Shown here piece after piece: positions 53,412 through 62,055 of a stretch of 64,000 nucleotides of DNA. The position numbers were made by a program, and so were the translations under genes. The DNA is from Planctomonas psychrotolerans (GTDB taxonomy: Bacteria; Actinomycetota; Actinomycetes; Actinomycetales; Microbacteriaceae). The notes below the pieces were generated by a model. That model was not told the DNA's origin, made no database searches, and saw only the letters and a list, made by a program, of their open reading frames with translations. Within the stretch, counting starts at the first letter, position 1, and every line of letters starts with the position of its first letter. The stretch lies in the NCBI RefSeq assembly GCF_008642235.1, contig NZ_SJEV01000001.1:2436400-2500399 (forward strand). Direction: 5' to 3'.

Positions 53412-54641
53412 CTATTGGTCAGCGGGGTTGTCTACGAGGCATTCGATGTCGAGATGCACGCTGCCGTCGCTCACCTGGACCACGTACTCGCCGACCTTCT
53501 GCAGCGCTTCGCGGGTCGAGGGGTCGAGGCGCGCGCGCGGCACGCCCGTGGTGGAGATGCTGATGGGCACCGTGACCTGACGCATCGGGCCGTCCGACGT
53601 GTTCGCGATCGGTCCGAGGGTCAGTTGAACGGTGACCTCGGGGCGGCTGCTGCTCGTGAGGAGCAGCCAGGTGGCGGAGAGCAGGCCGTCGCGTTGGCGA
53701 CCATCCAGCAGACCGGCGAGGCTGTGCGGATCGACGAGGTGCACGGACGGGCCGAGAAATTCCGACTCGGTGATGGCGTGGTACAGCCAGGTCTCCCGGC
53801 GGCCCTCGATGAGGTGCAAACGGAGCTCGGTCGCCAGGGATGCCGCGGTGGACGCCGTCTCGGGCGCGAGGGGGAGCGGCGTGGACGCGGAGGCCACGCC
53901 GTCCAGCAGTTGCTCGGCGGCGAGGTCGAGTCGGGCGAGCTCCTCCGACGCGAGCATACCCACCGCGAACCGCGGGGCCGAGACGGTGCTCTGCACCAGC
54001 ACCCGGTCGAGTTCCACCTCGACCATGTGCCGGAACCCCGACACGACGACCGCGCCGAGCAGGGTCGGGAACACCGCTCGTGCCATCACGGTGAGGTGCG
54101 GCGCGATGTTCTCGAGGTCCATCGGCCGACCGAACACGATCACCGCGAGGAGGACGAGGCCGAGCACCGCGTCGGCGATCAGCACATCCCGTGCCCGGCG
54201 GAGGGTGACGAGGACGAGGAGCGCCGCCCCGACGGTGACGGACGAGGTGGCGTAGTGCGCCGGCTCGTAGAGCGGCATGATCGCCGCCACGTCGAGAGCT
54301 ACCACACCGCCGAGCGCGAGGAGCAGAACGGCGAACATCCCGTTGGGCAGCCGCGAGGAGTTGCGGCGCACGACCACGGCGGTGACGAGCAGGCTGCCGA
54401 TGAACAACACCCAGGAGGCGATCACCAGTTCGGGATGCACGTGCTTGTCCGACTGCATGGCGAACTGGATGATTCCGTAAAGCGTGGCCACGGTGCACGC
54501 GACCATCGTGCCGAACCCCAGATAGTCGATGCCGACGGTCCCCGGTCGGATACCGACGCTCTTGGCCACCCGGGCGGTGCGTTTCGCTCGCGTTCCCGGC
54601 ACGGCGCCGAGCGTGTTCTCATCGAACGTGGACTGGCTCAC
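53412..54641 (-). CDS. Membrane protein resembling a degenerate sensor kinase
   Basis: A 409-residue protein: about six to seven hydrophobic segments (residues 40-210) followed by a cytoplasmic region of about 190 residues. The position between a true kinase and a response regulator, and the general layout, suggest a histidine-kinase descendant, but no H-box and no N or G box (DxGxG) can be found; the C-terminal part instead has strands such as VTVQLTLGPI and VTVPISISTT. It probably has no kinase activity. It overlaps the kinase gene by four bases (ATGA). Confidence 0.75.
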   Translation of the reverse strand: MSQSTFDENTLGAVPGTRAKRTARVAKSVGIRPGTVGIDYLGFGTMVACTVATLYGIIQFAMQSDKHVHPELVIASWVLFIGSLLVTAVVVRRNSSRLPNGMFAVLLLALGGVVALDVAAIMPLYEPAHYATSSVTVGAALLVLVTLRRARDVLIADAVLGLVLLAVIVFGRPMDLENIAPHLTVMARAVFPTLLGAVVVSGFRHMVEVELDRVLVQSTVSAPRFAVGMLASEELARLDLAAEQLLDGVASASTPLPLAPETASTAASLATELRLHLIEGRRETWLYHAITESEFLGPSVHLVDPHSLAGLLDGRQRDGLLSATWLLLTSSSRPEVTVQLTLGPIANTSDGPMRQVTVPISISTTGVPRARLDPSTREALQKVGEYVVQVSDGSVHLDIECLVDNPADQ

Positions 54642-55804
54642 TTGGGCACCTCCAGCACGACCGTGGTGCCGGAGCCGGGAGCGGAGAAGAGGCGGGCGTT
54701 GCCGCCGACGTCCCGCAACCGTGCGACCACCGACTCTTTGAAGCCGAGCCGGGCCTGGTCGATGTCCCCGATCGCGAACCCGACGCCGGAGTCGGTCACC
54801 ATGGCGCGCACGGTGGTGTCGTCATCGGTGATCGTCACGTGGGCGACCGTGACCCCGGAGTGGCGGCGCACGTTCTCGAGGCATTCGGCGAGGGACAGGA
54901 GGAAGGCGTCGAGGATGTCGCTCGGCAGGAGGACCTGACCCGTTCCGTGCCAGTCGACCTCCAGTCCGATCCGCCCGAAACGCTGCTTCACCGATTCGAG
55001 GGTGTTGCCGAGTACCGACTCTTCGACCGCCTCGAGGGCGTAGCCGCCCGACGCCTGAGGCACCGGGGTTCCGCCGAGTCGGAGCTGGCGCAACAGCCGG
55101 GCATCGTTGGCGGCCTGCTCCTGCAGCGCCTTCTCGGAGACGCCGACGCCCGAGTGGGCGAGCAGGGTGAGCGTGGCGAGCACCGTGTCGTGCAGCAGCC
55201 GTGCGCCCTGGCGGCGCTGGGCCTCGGTCTCGCTGGCCTGTCGCTCGGCGCGGTGCGCCCTGCCGATGCTGGTGATGCGGCGCGCGGCGCGCCGGGTGTT
55301 GTGGGTCAGCCACAGTCCGAGCAGCAGGGCGGAGGACCATCCGACGACGATGAAGACGACCGTGCCGAACAGGCTGCTGCGGCCGAGCTCCGTGGTCAGC
55401 AGCAGACCGAGCGTTGCGAGGAACGCTGCCGCGAGGAGCGCCAACCGACCGGGCGTGGGTCGCATGGAGATGGCCACCGATGCCATCGACCCGGCGGCGA
55501 TGTGCAGAGCTCCGGTGACGGCCGCCACGGCGGGTTCGTCGACACCGGGGAACCGGGTGAGGAGGACGAGGAGCGCGAAACCGGTGAGCAGGATGATTGC
55601 GGACCACGGATGCCTGCCGGTGACGCCGATGCGGTACTGGCTGAAACCGAGCAGCAGCAGCAGCGGCAGGACGACGGCAAGCGCGATGGGCGGGAGCGCA
55701 CCGGGGATGACGACGCAGAATGCGGCGAGAGCGGTGAATCCGAGTCCGAACACGCGCGTGGTGCGCTGAAGCAGCCTGTCGCGCTCCCGAACGATCTGAT
55801 TCAT
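54638..55804 (-). CDS. Sensor histidine kinase, DesK/NarX-like
   Basis: A 388-residue membrane kinase. Five to six hydrophobic segments (about residues 15-165) are followed by a coiled region (RRITSIGRAHRAERQASETEA), the HisKA_3-type phosphoacceptor in RLLHDTVLATLTLL (His205) and a HATPase domain with LAECLENVRRHSG (N box) and VTDSGVGF (G box). The start at 55804 is chosen because the preceding in-frame sequence is part of a structured leader; a hairpin lies directly before the ATG where a Shine-Dalgarno would be expected. Its targets are probably the two adjacent LuxR-type regulators. Confidence 0.9.
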   Translation of the reverse strand: MNQIVRERDRLLQRTTRVFGLGFTALAAFCVVIPGALPPIALAVVLPLLLLLGFSQYRIGVTGRHPWSAIILLTGFALLVLLTRFPGVDEPAVAAVTGALHIAAGSMASVAISMRPTPGRLALLAAAFLATLGLLLTTELGRSSLFGTVVFIVVGWSSALLLGLWLTHNTRRAARRITSIGRAHRAERQASETEAQRRQGARLLHDTVLATLTLLAHSGVGVSEKALQEQAANDARLLRQLRLGGTPVPQASGGYALEAVEESVLGNTLESVKQRFGRIGLEVDWHGTGQVLLPSDILDAFLLSLAECLENVRRHSGVTVAHVTITDDDTTVRAMVTDSGVGFAIGDIDQARLGFKESVVARLRDVGGNARLFSAPGSGTTVVLEVPK

Positions 55805-55806
55805 GC

Positions 55807-55839
55807 GGCCCCGTGGTCGAATGGACGATTCGCGGGGCC
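55807..55839 (-). promoter_or_regulatory. Start-proximal hairpin of the kinase leader
   Basis: GGCCCCG pairs with CGGGGCC (7 bp), with an inner CGAAT/ATTCG stem. It ends two bases before the kinase ATG and replaces any Shine-Dalgarno. Confidence 0.55.
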
Positions 55840-55854
55840 GTTCCACGGGTGCAA

Positions 55855-55914
55855 GCCCCCACGGTGAACCCTCGCGGGGGCACCTGAGTCGTACATTTTT
55901 TTCGAGCCCCCGCG
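55855..55914 (-). promoter_or_regulatory. Leader segments able to form alternative hairpins
   Basis: On the minus strand three segments occur in order: A (55914-55906, CGCGGGGGC), B (55881-55873, GCCCCCGCG) and C (55863-55855, CGTGGGGGC). A pairs perfectly with B over 9 bp around a 24-base loop containing A7; B can instead pair with C over 9 bp with one G-U pair around a 9-base loop. The two structures exclude each other. Confidence 0.55.
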
Positions 55915-55917
55915 GCA

Positions 55918-55923
55918 CAGTCT
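55918..55923 (-). promoter_or_regulatory. Possible -10 element for the kinase gene
   Basis: TAGACT on the minus strand, just upstream of segment A, which would give a leader of about 105 bases. No convincing -35 was seen. Confidence 0.4.
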
Positions 55924-56037
55924 AGTTGCGAGGGCGCGGAAATACGGCCGTTCGGGGGCGTGAATCACTCCCCGACGCGCCCAAAACGGGGGGCACGGGC
56001 CGCTCCGAAGGGCTGCTCGGGTCCTTGTGCAGAGGAA

Positions 56038-56733
56038 TTACTGTTCCGGCGCGATCCAGCCCTGGCGGATGGCGTGCCTCCGGAGCAACTGCTTCGTGCC
56101 GAGATCGACGCCCACGGCCAGGTGCTTTCGACGGGCCCGCTTGATGTAGGACTTGATGGTCTCCTGCGTCGTGTCCATCTCGTCGGCCACCTCGCGAATC
56201 GACCGGCCGCCCGCGTAGAGCGTGAGCGCGCGCTGCTCCTGTCGGCCGAGTCTCGGGTCGCGCAGCATGGTGGCGTTCGCCAGGGCGACCTGCACCGCGG
56301 GCGAGTATCGCTGACGGTTGATGGACGCCGCGTGGATCGACTCGATCAGTTCGGCGGCCGACTCCGTCTTCGGCAGGAAGCCCGCGGCGCCCGCGGCGAT
56401 CGCGCCGCGGATGGAACCGATGTCCGCATGCCGACTTACGACGATCGTCTTGCTCCCCGCGGCCGACAGGGTGCGGATCTTGCCTCCGATGGGCACGTCG
56501 TCTTCGAGGCCCAGGTCGATCACCGCCACGTCGGGCGGGAAGTCAGGGCTGGACAGGAGTGCGTTCCACGTGGTGACCGCACTCGTCACCTCCACGCCGG
56601 TGCGCGGCTTCGTCAGGCGGGCGGTGAGGCCGTCGAGAAGGAGCTGGTGGTCGTCAACGATGGCCACGCGCACCCTGGTGGGTGCGGTGGTCGCGTGGGA
56701 AATTCGGGTCATCGGGATCGTCCTGATTCTCAT
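56038..56733 (-). CDS. LuxR-type response regulator B
   Basis: A 231-residue regulator paralogous to regulator A. The receiver has Asp27-Asp28, phosphoacceptor Asp73 (VAVIDLG), the switch Ser in IVVSRHAD and Lys122. The helix-turn-helix reads LGRQEQRALTLYAGGRSIREVADEMDTTQETIKSYIKRARRKH and the tail VGVDLGTKQLLRRHAIRQGWI. The start is either 56733 (GAGGAA upstream) or 56712 (AGGA upstream); both keep the receiver intact. A TAGTAT element at 56784-56789 may be its -10. The kinase gene begins 233 bp downstream. Confidence 0.9.
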   Translation of the reverse strand: MRIRTIPMTRISHATTAPTRVRVAIVDDHQLLLDGLTARLTKPRTGVEVTSAVTTWNALLSSPDFPPDVAVIDLGLEDDVPIGGKIRTLSAAGSKTIVVSRHADIGSIRGAIAAGAAGFLPKTESAAELIESIHAASINRQRYSPAVQVALANATMLRDPRLGRQEQRALTLYAGGRSIREVADEMDTTQETIKSYIKRARRKHLAVGVDLGTKQLLRRHAIRQGWIAPEQ

Positions 56734-56783
56734 GGCCCGTTCCTCGAACACCCCCCGTGTCGAGGGAGCGGGTTCCTGTCGAA

Positions 56784-56789
56784 ATACTA
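56784..56789 (-). promoter_or_regulatory. -10 element for response regulator B
   Basis: TAGTAT on the minus strand, about 50 bases before the 56733 start, in the 94-bp gap after metX. Confidence 0.4.
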
Positions 56790-56827
56790 GGAAGGAAACG
56801 ACCCGTTTGACCCCGTCACACGCGCAT

Positions 56828-58054
56828 TCACCCCCGGACTGGGGCGCGGTCGGCGGCGAGCAGCCGGCGGACGTGCGCGCCAACGGCCTCGTCTTCGATG
56901 AGGAAGCCGTCGTGACCGAAGCGGGACGAGATGACCACGGGGTCCGGGCCGTCGATCGTCCCGGGGATGTGGCGGGCGATCTCCTGCTGGTCGGCGACCG
57001 GGAACAGTCGGTCGCTGTCGATGCCGAGCACGAGCGTGCGGGCGGTCACGGTACCGAGTGCGGCGGCGATTCCGCCGCGCTCCCGTCCGACGTCGTGCGA
57101 GTTCATCGCGTCGACGAGCCGGATGTAGCTGTTCGCGTCGAAACGCCGCGTGAATTTGTTGCCGTGGAAGTCGAGGTACGACTCCACGGCGAACCTGCCG
57201 TCGCTCCCGAGCGGACTGATCTCGCTCTGCCAGGACCGCTCGAAGCGGTCGTTCAGCTCGCTCGGGCTGCGGTAGTTGAGCAGCGCCATGCGGCGGGCCA
57301 GCGCCAGTCCCAGGTGCGGTCCCTCGCCATCCGCCGCGTCGTAGTAGTCCCCGCCGCGGAACTGCGAGTCCATGCGGATGGCCTGCGCCTGCACCGAGTT
57401 CAGCGCGATCTGGTCGGCACTGGAGCGCGGGGGCGCGGCCAGGAGTGCGAGGCGCTCCACCCGGTCGGGAGCCAGGATCGCCCACTCGAGGGCATGCATG
57501 CCGCCCATGGAACCGCCGATCACGGCGCTCCAGCGCTCGATGCCGATCGCATCCGAGAACGCCAGTTGCGCCCGCACCTGGTCGCGGATCGTGATGTAGG
57601 GGAAGCGAGGCCCCCACTCGTGCGAGTCGGGAGCGAGCGACGCCGGGCCGGTGCTTCCCTGACAGCCGCCGAGCATGTTCGGTGCGACGACGAAGTAGCG
57701 GTCGGTGTCGATGGCCTTGCCCGACCCGACCATGCCCGACCACCAGCCGGCCGTGGGCTGGCCCGGTCCCGCGTCGCCGACCAGGTGACTGTCGCCGGTC
57801 AGGGCGTGCAGCACCAGCACGGCGTTGTCCCGTTCGGGGGAGAGTGTCCCGAACGTCTCGTACGCGATCCGCGCCGACGGCAGGGAGCCGCCGCTCTCGA
57901 AGGAGAACCGGCCGAGAGGAACGAACGAGCGCGCGAACACGGGGTCGCCCTCGCGCCATGCTCCGGTCGCCGGCGGCTTGCCGAGCAGAGACCGCACCTG
58001 CGCGTCCGTGACGAAGCTCGACGGCACGGTGTCTTCGGGTATCTGCCAGTCCAT
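56828..58054 (-). CDS. metX: Homoserine O-acetyltransferase
   Basis: Acetylates homoserine with acetyl-CoA, the first committed step of methionine synthesis. The 408-residue alpha/beta hydrolase has the nucleophile elbow VIGGSMGGMHALEW, the catalytic Asp in LGIDSDRLFP and the catalytic His in SRFGHDGFL, together with the family opening YETFGTLSPERDNAVLVLHALTG split by normal loops. It lies 150 bp downstream of metY on the same strand, so the two consecutive pathway enzymes are probably co-regulated. Confidence 0.95.
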   Translation of the reverse strand: MDWQIPEDTVPSSFVTDAQVRSLLGKPPATGAWREGDPVFARSFVPLGRFSFESGGSLPSARIAYETFGTLSPERDNAVLVLHALTGDSHLVGDAGPGQPTAGWWSGMVGSGKAIDTDRYFVVAPNMLGGCQGSTGPASLAPDSHEWGPRFPYITIRDQVRAQLAFSDAIGIERWSAVIGGSMGGMHALEWAILAPDRVERLALLAAPPRSSADQIALNSVQAQAIRMDSQFRGGDYYDAADGEGPHLGLALARRMALLNYRSPSELNDRFERSWQSEISPLGSDGRFAVESYLDFHGNKFTRRFDANSYIRLVDAMNSHDVGRERGGIAAALGTVTARTLVLGIDSDRLFPVADQQEIARHIPGTIDGPDPVVISSRFGHDGFLIEDEAVGAHVRRLLAADRAPVRG

Positions 58055-58204
58055 GGTGGGTTAAGTGAAGCACGCACCGCGGATGGCGGATGTCGTGTTA
58101 CGTCGACCCACCGACTCGCCGCCCCCGAGATGCCGGGTTCCGGTGCTCCTCGGACGACGGGGAGCCGGGACCGGGCACCTCAGCGGCGCGTCGACCGGGC
58201 GGGG

Positions 58205-59527
58205 CTACACGCGGGCGGCGTCCGCCGCGGCACGGGCGGCGGCGAGGCCCTTCTCGAGGTCGGCGAGGATGTCGGCGATGTTTTCGAGACCCACCGACAA
58301 CCGCACGAGGCCCGGGGTGACCCCGGAGGTCAGCTGCAACTCCGGCGTGAGCTGCGAGTGCGTGGTCGACGCCGGGTGGATGACGAGGCTCCGCACGTCA
58401 CCGATGTTGGCCAGGTGGCTGAAGAGGGTGAGGCTGTTCACGAATGATCGGCCCGCATCCACCCCGCCCTTCAACTCGAAGGAGAGCACGGCGCCCACGC
58501 CGCGGGGCGCGTACCGGTTGGCGGCCGCGTACCACGGGCTCGACGGCAGGCCGGCGTAGTAGACGGTGGCGATGTCGTCGTGCGCGTCGAGCCACTCCGC
58601 CACCTCCTGCGCGTTCTGCACGTGCCGCTCGATGCGCAGGCTCAGCGTTTCGATGCCCTGGATGAGCTGCCATGCACTGGCCGGTGCGATGGAGGACCCG
58701 AGGTCGCGCAGCAGCTGCACGCGCGCCTTGATGATGTACGCGATCCCGTCCCCGAGGGCCTCGGTGTAGGTGACGCCGTGGTACGACGGGTCGGGGGTGG
58801 TGAGACCCGGGAAGCGGTCCGCGTGCTTCGACCAGGGGAAGGTGCCCCCGTCGACGAGCACGCCGCCGATCACCGTCCCGTGGCCGCCGAGGAACTTCGT
58901 GGCCGAGTGCACGACGATGTCGGCACCGTGCTCGAACGGGCGGATGAGGTACGGCGTCGCGATCGTGTTGTCGACGATGAGCGGTACCCCGCTGTCGTGC
59001 GCCACGTCGGCGACGGACCGGATGTCGAGCACGTTGATGCGGGGGTTGCCGATGGTCTCCGCGAAGAACAGCTTGGTGTTCGGGCGGACCGCGCGGCGCC
59101 ACTCCTCCGGGTCGTCCTGGTTCTCCACGAAGGTGGTCTCGATGCCGAGCTTCGCCAGCGTGTACTTGAAGAGGTTGTAAGTCCCGCCGTAGATCGACGA
59201 CGACGACACGATGTGGTCGCCCGCCTCCGCGATGTTGAGAACGGCGAACGTCTCGGCGGCCTGGCCCGACGCCACGAGCAGGGCCGCGGTGCCGCCCTCG
59301 AGCGCGGCCACGCGCTCCTCGACCACGGCCTGCGTCGGATTCTGGATGCGGGTGTAGATGTTGCCGAACTCCGCGAGAGCGAACAGGTTCTTGGCGTGGT
59401 CCGCATCGTTGAACACGTAGGAGGTGGTCTGGTAGATCGGCGTAGCGCGCGCGTTCGTCACCGGGTCGGGTGCCGCACCCGAGTGGATCTGCTTGGTCTC
59501 GAACTGCCAGTCGGTGGTGTCGCTCAT
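58205..59527 (-). CDS. metY: O-acetylhomoserine aminocarboxypropyltransferase
   Basis: A PLP enzyme that converts O-acetylhomoserine and sulfide to homocysteine. The 440-residue protein has the opening FETKQIHSGAAPDP, the family motif PIYQTTSYVFND, ASGQAAETFAVLNI, DNTIATPYLIRPFEHGAD and the PLP lysine in VVHSATKFLGGHG. Length and motifs match MetY rather than MetB or MetC. GAGGAG lies 6 bases before the ATG and a sigma-70-like promoter is seen at 59577-59606. No SAM riboswitch fold was recognised in the short leader. Confidence 0.95.
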   Translation of the reverse strand: MSDTTDWQFETKQIHSGAAPDPVTNARATPIYQTTSYVFNDADHAKNLFALAEFGNIYTRIQNPTQAVVEERVAALEGGTAALLVASGQAAETFAVLNIAEAGDHIVSSSSIYGGTYNLFKYTLAKLGIETTFVENQDDPEEWRRAVRPNTKLFFAETIGNPRINVLDIRSVADVAHDSGVPLIVDNTIATPYLIRPFEHGADIVVHSATKFLGGHGTVIGGVLVDGGTFPWSKHADRFPGLTTPDPSYHGVTYTEALGDGIAYIIKARVQLLRDLGSSIAPASAWQLIQGIETLSLRIERHVQNAQEVAEWLDAHDDIATVYYAGLPSSPWYAAANRYAPRGVGAVLSFELKGGVDAGRSFVNSLTLFSHLANIGDVRSLVIHPASTTHSQLTPELQLTSGVTPGLVRLSVGLENIADILADLEKGLAAARAAADAARV

Positions 59528-59576
59528 GCCGTGCTCCTCGGGTTCTCGCGGTGGATGCGGATGGGGTCTGCGGTCG

Positions 59577-59606
59577 ACACTAGGGACGGTCGCGGAGGTG
59601 CGTCAA
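59577..59606 (-). promoter_or_regulatory. metY promoter
   Basis: Minus strand: -35 TTGACG (59606-59601), 18-base spacer, -10 TAGTGT (59582-59577). The leader would be about 40 bases. Confidence 0.6.
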
Positions 59607-59625
59607 CGGATGCCGACACACCGCG

Positions 59626-59631
59626 TAATCT
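59626..59631 (+). promoter_or_regulatory. -10 element for the FAD monooxygenase gene
   Basis: TAATCT, 7 bases before the ATG at 59639. Confidence 0.45.
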
Positions 59632-59638
59632 GCCCGAT

Positions 59639-60832
59639 ATGGTGGGCGCCATGGAAGGCGGGAACCGGACCGCGATCGTGTGCGGGGCGGGCATCGCCGG
59701 TCTCACCGTGGCCCGCGAGCTCGCCGCGGCGGGATGGGTGGTGACCGTGCTCGAGCGCGCGCCGGGGCCCCGCGACCAGGGCTACATGATCGACTTCTTC
59801 GGGCCGGGATTCGACGCGGCGGAACGCATGGGCCTGCTGCCCCGCCTCCGGGACGTCGCCTACGCGTTCACGTTGCGGCTCGTGGACGAGCGGGGGCGCG
59901 AACGGGCGGCGGTGGATGTCGACCGGGTGGCCCGCGCCGCGGCGGGACGGTATGTCAGCATCATGCGTCCCGACCTCGAGAAGGCGCTCGTCGCATCCCT
60001 GCCCCCCAGCGTCCGGCTGCTCTACGGGCGGACGTTCACCGGTGTCGAGCAGGGGCGCGGGGAGGTTTCGGTGACACTCGACGACGGGGACACCCTCCGG
60101 GCGGCCGTCCTCATCGGTGCCGACGGCATCCACTCGGCGGTGCGGCGGGCGGTCTTCGGCCCGGAGTCGCAGTTCGTGCGGTTCCTCGGCTTCCACACCT
60201 TCGCGTATCTGACCGAGAGCGCATCGCTGCGGCGCCGCCTCGGCGGGGAGGCCGGCATGACCGACAGCATCGACCGCTTCGTCGGCATGTACGCGCTCCG
60301 AGACGGGCGCGTGGCCGTGGTCGGAGCGCATCGCACCCGGGTGACCGCGCGGCCCGCGGACGTCCGGACGGCGATCCTCGACGTCTACTCGGGACTCGGC
60401 TGGCTGACGCCCGAGGCGCTCGCGGCATGCCCGCCGTCGTCCGAGGTGTACTACGACACCGTCGCGCAGGTGCACATGCCCGGGTGGTGTTCGGGCCGGG
60501 TCGCGCTGGTCGGCGATGCGGGCTTCGCCGTGTCCCTGCTCGCCGGGCAGGGTGCGTCGATGGCCATCGCCGGGGGTGCGACGCTGGCATCGGCGTTGAT
60601 CGCGGCACCGACGGTGGATGCGGGGTTCGCGCGCTACGAGGCGTCGATGCGCCCGCTGGTGGACGAGGTGCAGAGCGCCGGGCGCAGAGCCGCGGGCACG
60701 TTCGTGCCCGCCACCGTCCGAGCCCGGTACCTCCGCCGACTCGCCTTCCGGATGCTGAACCAGCCGGTCATCGGGCGCATCCTCGGCGCGAGAATCACCG
60801 GTCGGACCCCGAGATTCCGGCCGAACGCCTAG
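59639..60832 (+). CDS. FAD-dependent monooxygenase
   Basis: A 397-residue class A flavoprotein hydroxylase. The FAD dinucleotide motif is VCGAGIAGLTVAREL (about residues 14-28) with LER at the end of the second strand, the DG motif is LIGADGIHSAVRR and the second FAD site VALVGDAGFAVSLLAGQGASMAIAGG. The closest layout is that of tetracycline-destructase/PHBH-like enzymes, but the substrate is unknown. The ATG at 59639 has TAATCT 7 bases upstream. The last 38 bp overlap the convergent acyltransferase gene. Confidence 0.87.
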   Translation: MVGAMEGGNRTAIVCGAGIAGLTVARELAAAGWVVTVLERAPGPRDQGYMIDFFGPGFDAAERMGLLPRLRDVAYAFTLRLVDERGRERAAVDVDRVARAAAGRYVSIMRPDLEKALVASLPPSVRLLYGRTFTGVEQGRGEVSVTLDDGDTLRAAVLIGADGIHSAVRRAVFGPESQFVRFLGFHTFAYLTESASLRRRLGGEAGMTDSIDRFVGMYALRDGRVAVVGAHRTRVTARPADVRTAILDVYSGLGWLTPEALAACPPSSEVYYDTVAQVHMPGWCSGRVALVGDAGFAVSLLAGQGASMAIAGGATLASALIAAPTVDAGFARYEASMRPLVDEVQSAGRRAAGTFVPATVRARYLRRLAFRMLNQPVIGRILGARITGRTPRFRPNA

Positions 60833-61994
60833 GGCGTCGTGCCCCGGTCGGGTCCGTGCGGTGGGGCTTCGCCGACCCGTCGTCCGGGTCGAGGAACAGG
60901 AAGGATGGTCGCGGTTCGATCAACGGCCGGAAGATGCGGCGCACCCACGAGCTCGACAGCACGATGGCGATGCCGGTGCTGGCGAGGATCATGCTGAGCA
61001 ACGACACCCAGTCCGAGTTCTCCCCGCGCAGCACGCTCGACTCCCGGATCGGGTAGAGCACGAAGCTGTGCAGCAGGTAGACGTACATGGTCGACTGGCC
61101 GAACGCGGTGAGCGGGTTCGATGACCGAGGCACCAGCGCGAAGAACGCGAAACTCAGCAGCACGGCGAGAGCGATGACGCCGAGGCGGATCAGTCCGGCG
61201 AACCACTGGTCGGAGCCGAGGCCGTCGTAGGGACGGTCGTAGAAGAACCAGTATCGGAGGTCGATCTCGCGCCAGAGCGCGATGAACGCCCACACCACCC
61301 CACCCCAGACCGCGAAGGTGGCGACGGCCGCTCCACGCACCCACCACACCGCTCGCTCGGCGAAGCGCCAGCGCTCCACGAGCTTCCACTCGTTGAGCTT
61401 CCAGCCCAGCACGAAGAAGGGCAGGATGCCGATGGTGCGCGAGAGGGAGAAGGTGTTGTCCACGTTGTCGAGGTACCCGACGCCGACCGACAGGGCGATC
61501 GCCCACAGCAGCGGCCAGCGCAGAAGCGCGAGATACGGCAGCACCAGCCGGAAGATGCCGAGCGCCAGCAGGAACCACAGCGTCCACGACGGCCGGGTCG
61601 GGTTGACGTCGGCCTCGCCCTCGACCAGCCACTTCACCACTGTCCAGATCGTCTCCATGATGAAGTACGGCAGAAGGATGTCGGTGAGCACCCGCTTCAT
61701 CGCGCGGTTGGTCGGCGGGCCGGACTTGGTGAAGTACCCGCTGATGATGGCGAACGCCGGCATGTGGAAGGCGTAGAAGAGCAGGTAGACGGCCAGGGCG
61801 ATGTTCGAGTCGATGGTCTGGCGTTGGATCCCGTGCCCGATGACCACGAGCAGCACGCAGAGGAAGCGGGCGTTGTCCCAGAAGGGCACCCGCACCCGGT
61901 CCTTTGGCGGTTTGGCGAGCCCGTCGGGCGGGACGGGGGTACCCGCGGCCACGACCGGAACCGCCTTCACGTCCGATCCGGTCGATTCGCTCAC
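60795..61994 (-). CDS. Acyltransferase-3 family membrane protein
   Basis: A 399-residue protein with about ten membrane segments (OafA/WecH-like acyltransferase 3). Family features are WDNARFLCVLLVVIGHG near residue 40 with the conserved His, FHMPAFAIISGYFTKSG, and TWTLWFLLALGIFRL-type sequence (here SWTLWFLLALG). Members O-acylate sugars of envelope glycans. The N-terminal 38 residues are a polar tail in the cytoplasm and the last 35 a charged tail whose codons overlap the monooxygenase gene. GTG start with TAGGCT 6 bases upstream. Confidence 0.88.
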   Translation of the reverse strand: MSESTGSDVKAVPVVAAGTPVPPDGLAKPPKDRVRVPFWDNARFLCVLLVVIGHGIQRQTIDSNIALAVYLLFYAFHMPAFAIISGYFTKSGPPTNRAMKRVLTDILLPYFIMETIWTVVKWLVEGEADVNPTRPSWTLWFLLALGIFRLVLPYLALLRWPLLWAIALSVGVGYLDNVDNTFSLSRTIGILPFFVLGWKLNEWKLVERWRFAERAVWWVRGAAVATFAVWGGVVWAFIALWREIDLRYWFFYDRPYDGLGSDQWFAGLIRLGVIALAVLLSFAFFALVPRSSNPLTAFGQSTMYVYLLHSFVLYPIRESSVLRGENSDWVSLLSMILASTGIAIVLSSSWVRRIFRPLIEPRPSFLFLDPDDGSAKPHRTDPTGARRPRRSAGISGSDR

Positions 61995-62000
61995 CCGGCA

Positions 62001-62010
62001 AGCCTAGGCT
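62001..62010. promoter_or_regulatory. Palindrome AGCCTAGGCT holding overlapping divergent -10 elements
   Basis: On the minus strand TAGGCT (62006-62001) sits 6 bases before the acyltransferase GTG. On the plus strand TAGGCT (62005-62010) could serve the SDR gene, whose ATG at 62056 has a Shine-Dalgarno. Confidence 0.5.
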
Positions 62011-62055
62011 CTGGCCGCTACGGTGGTGATTTCGGCAGCGTGCGAGGAGAAGTCC

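Noticed and set aside
59528-59638. SAM riboswitch upstream of metY
   Set aside because: The predicted leader is only about 40 bases and shows no recognisable SAM-riboswitch core; a normal -35/-10 promoter explains the region.
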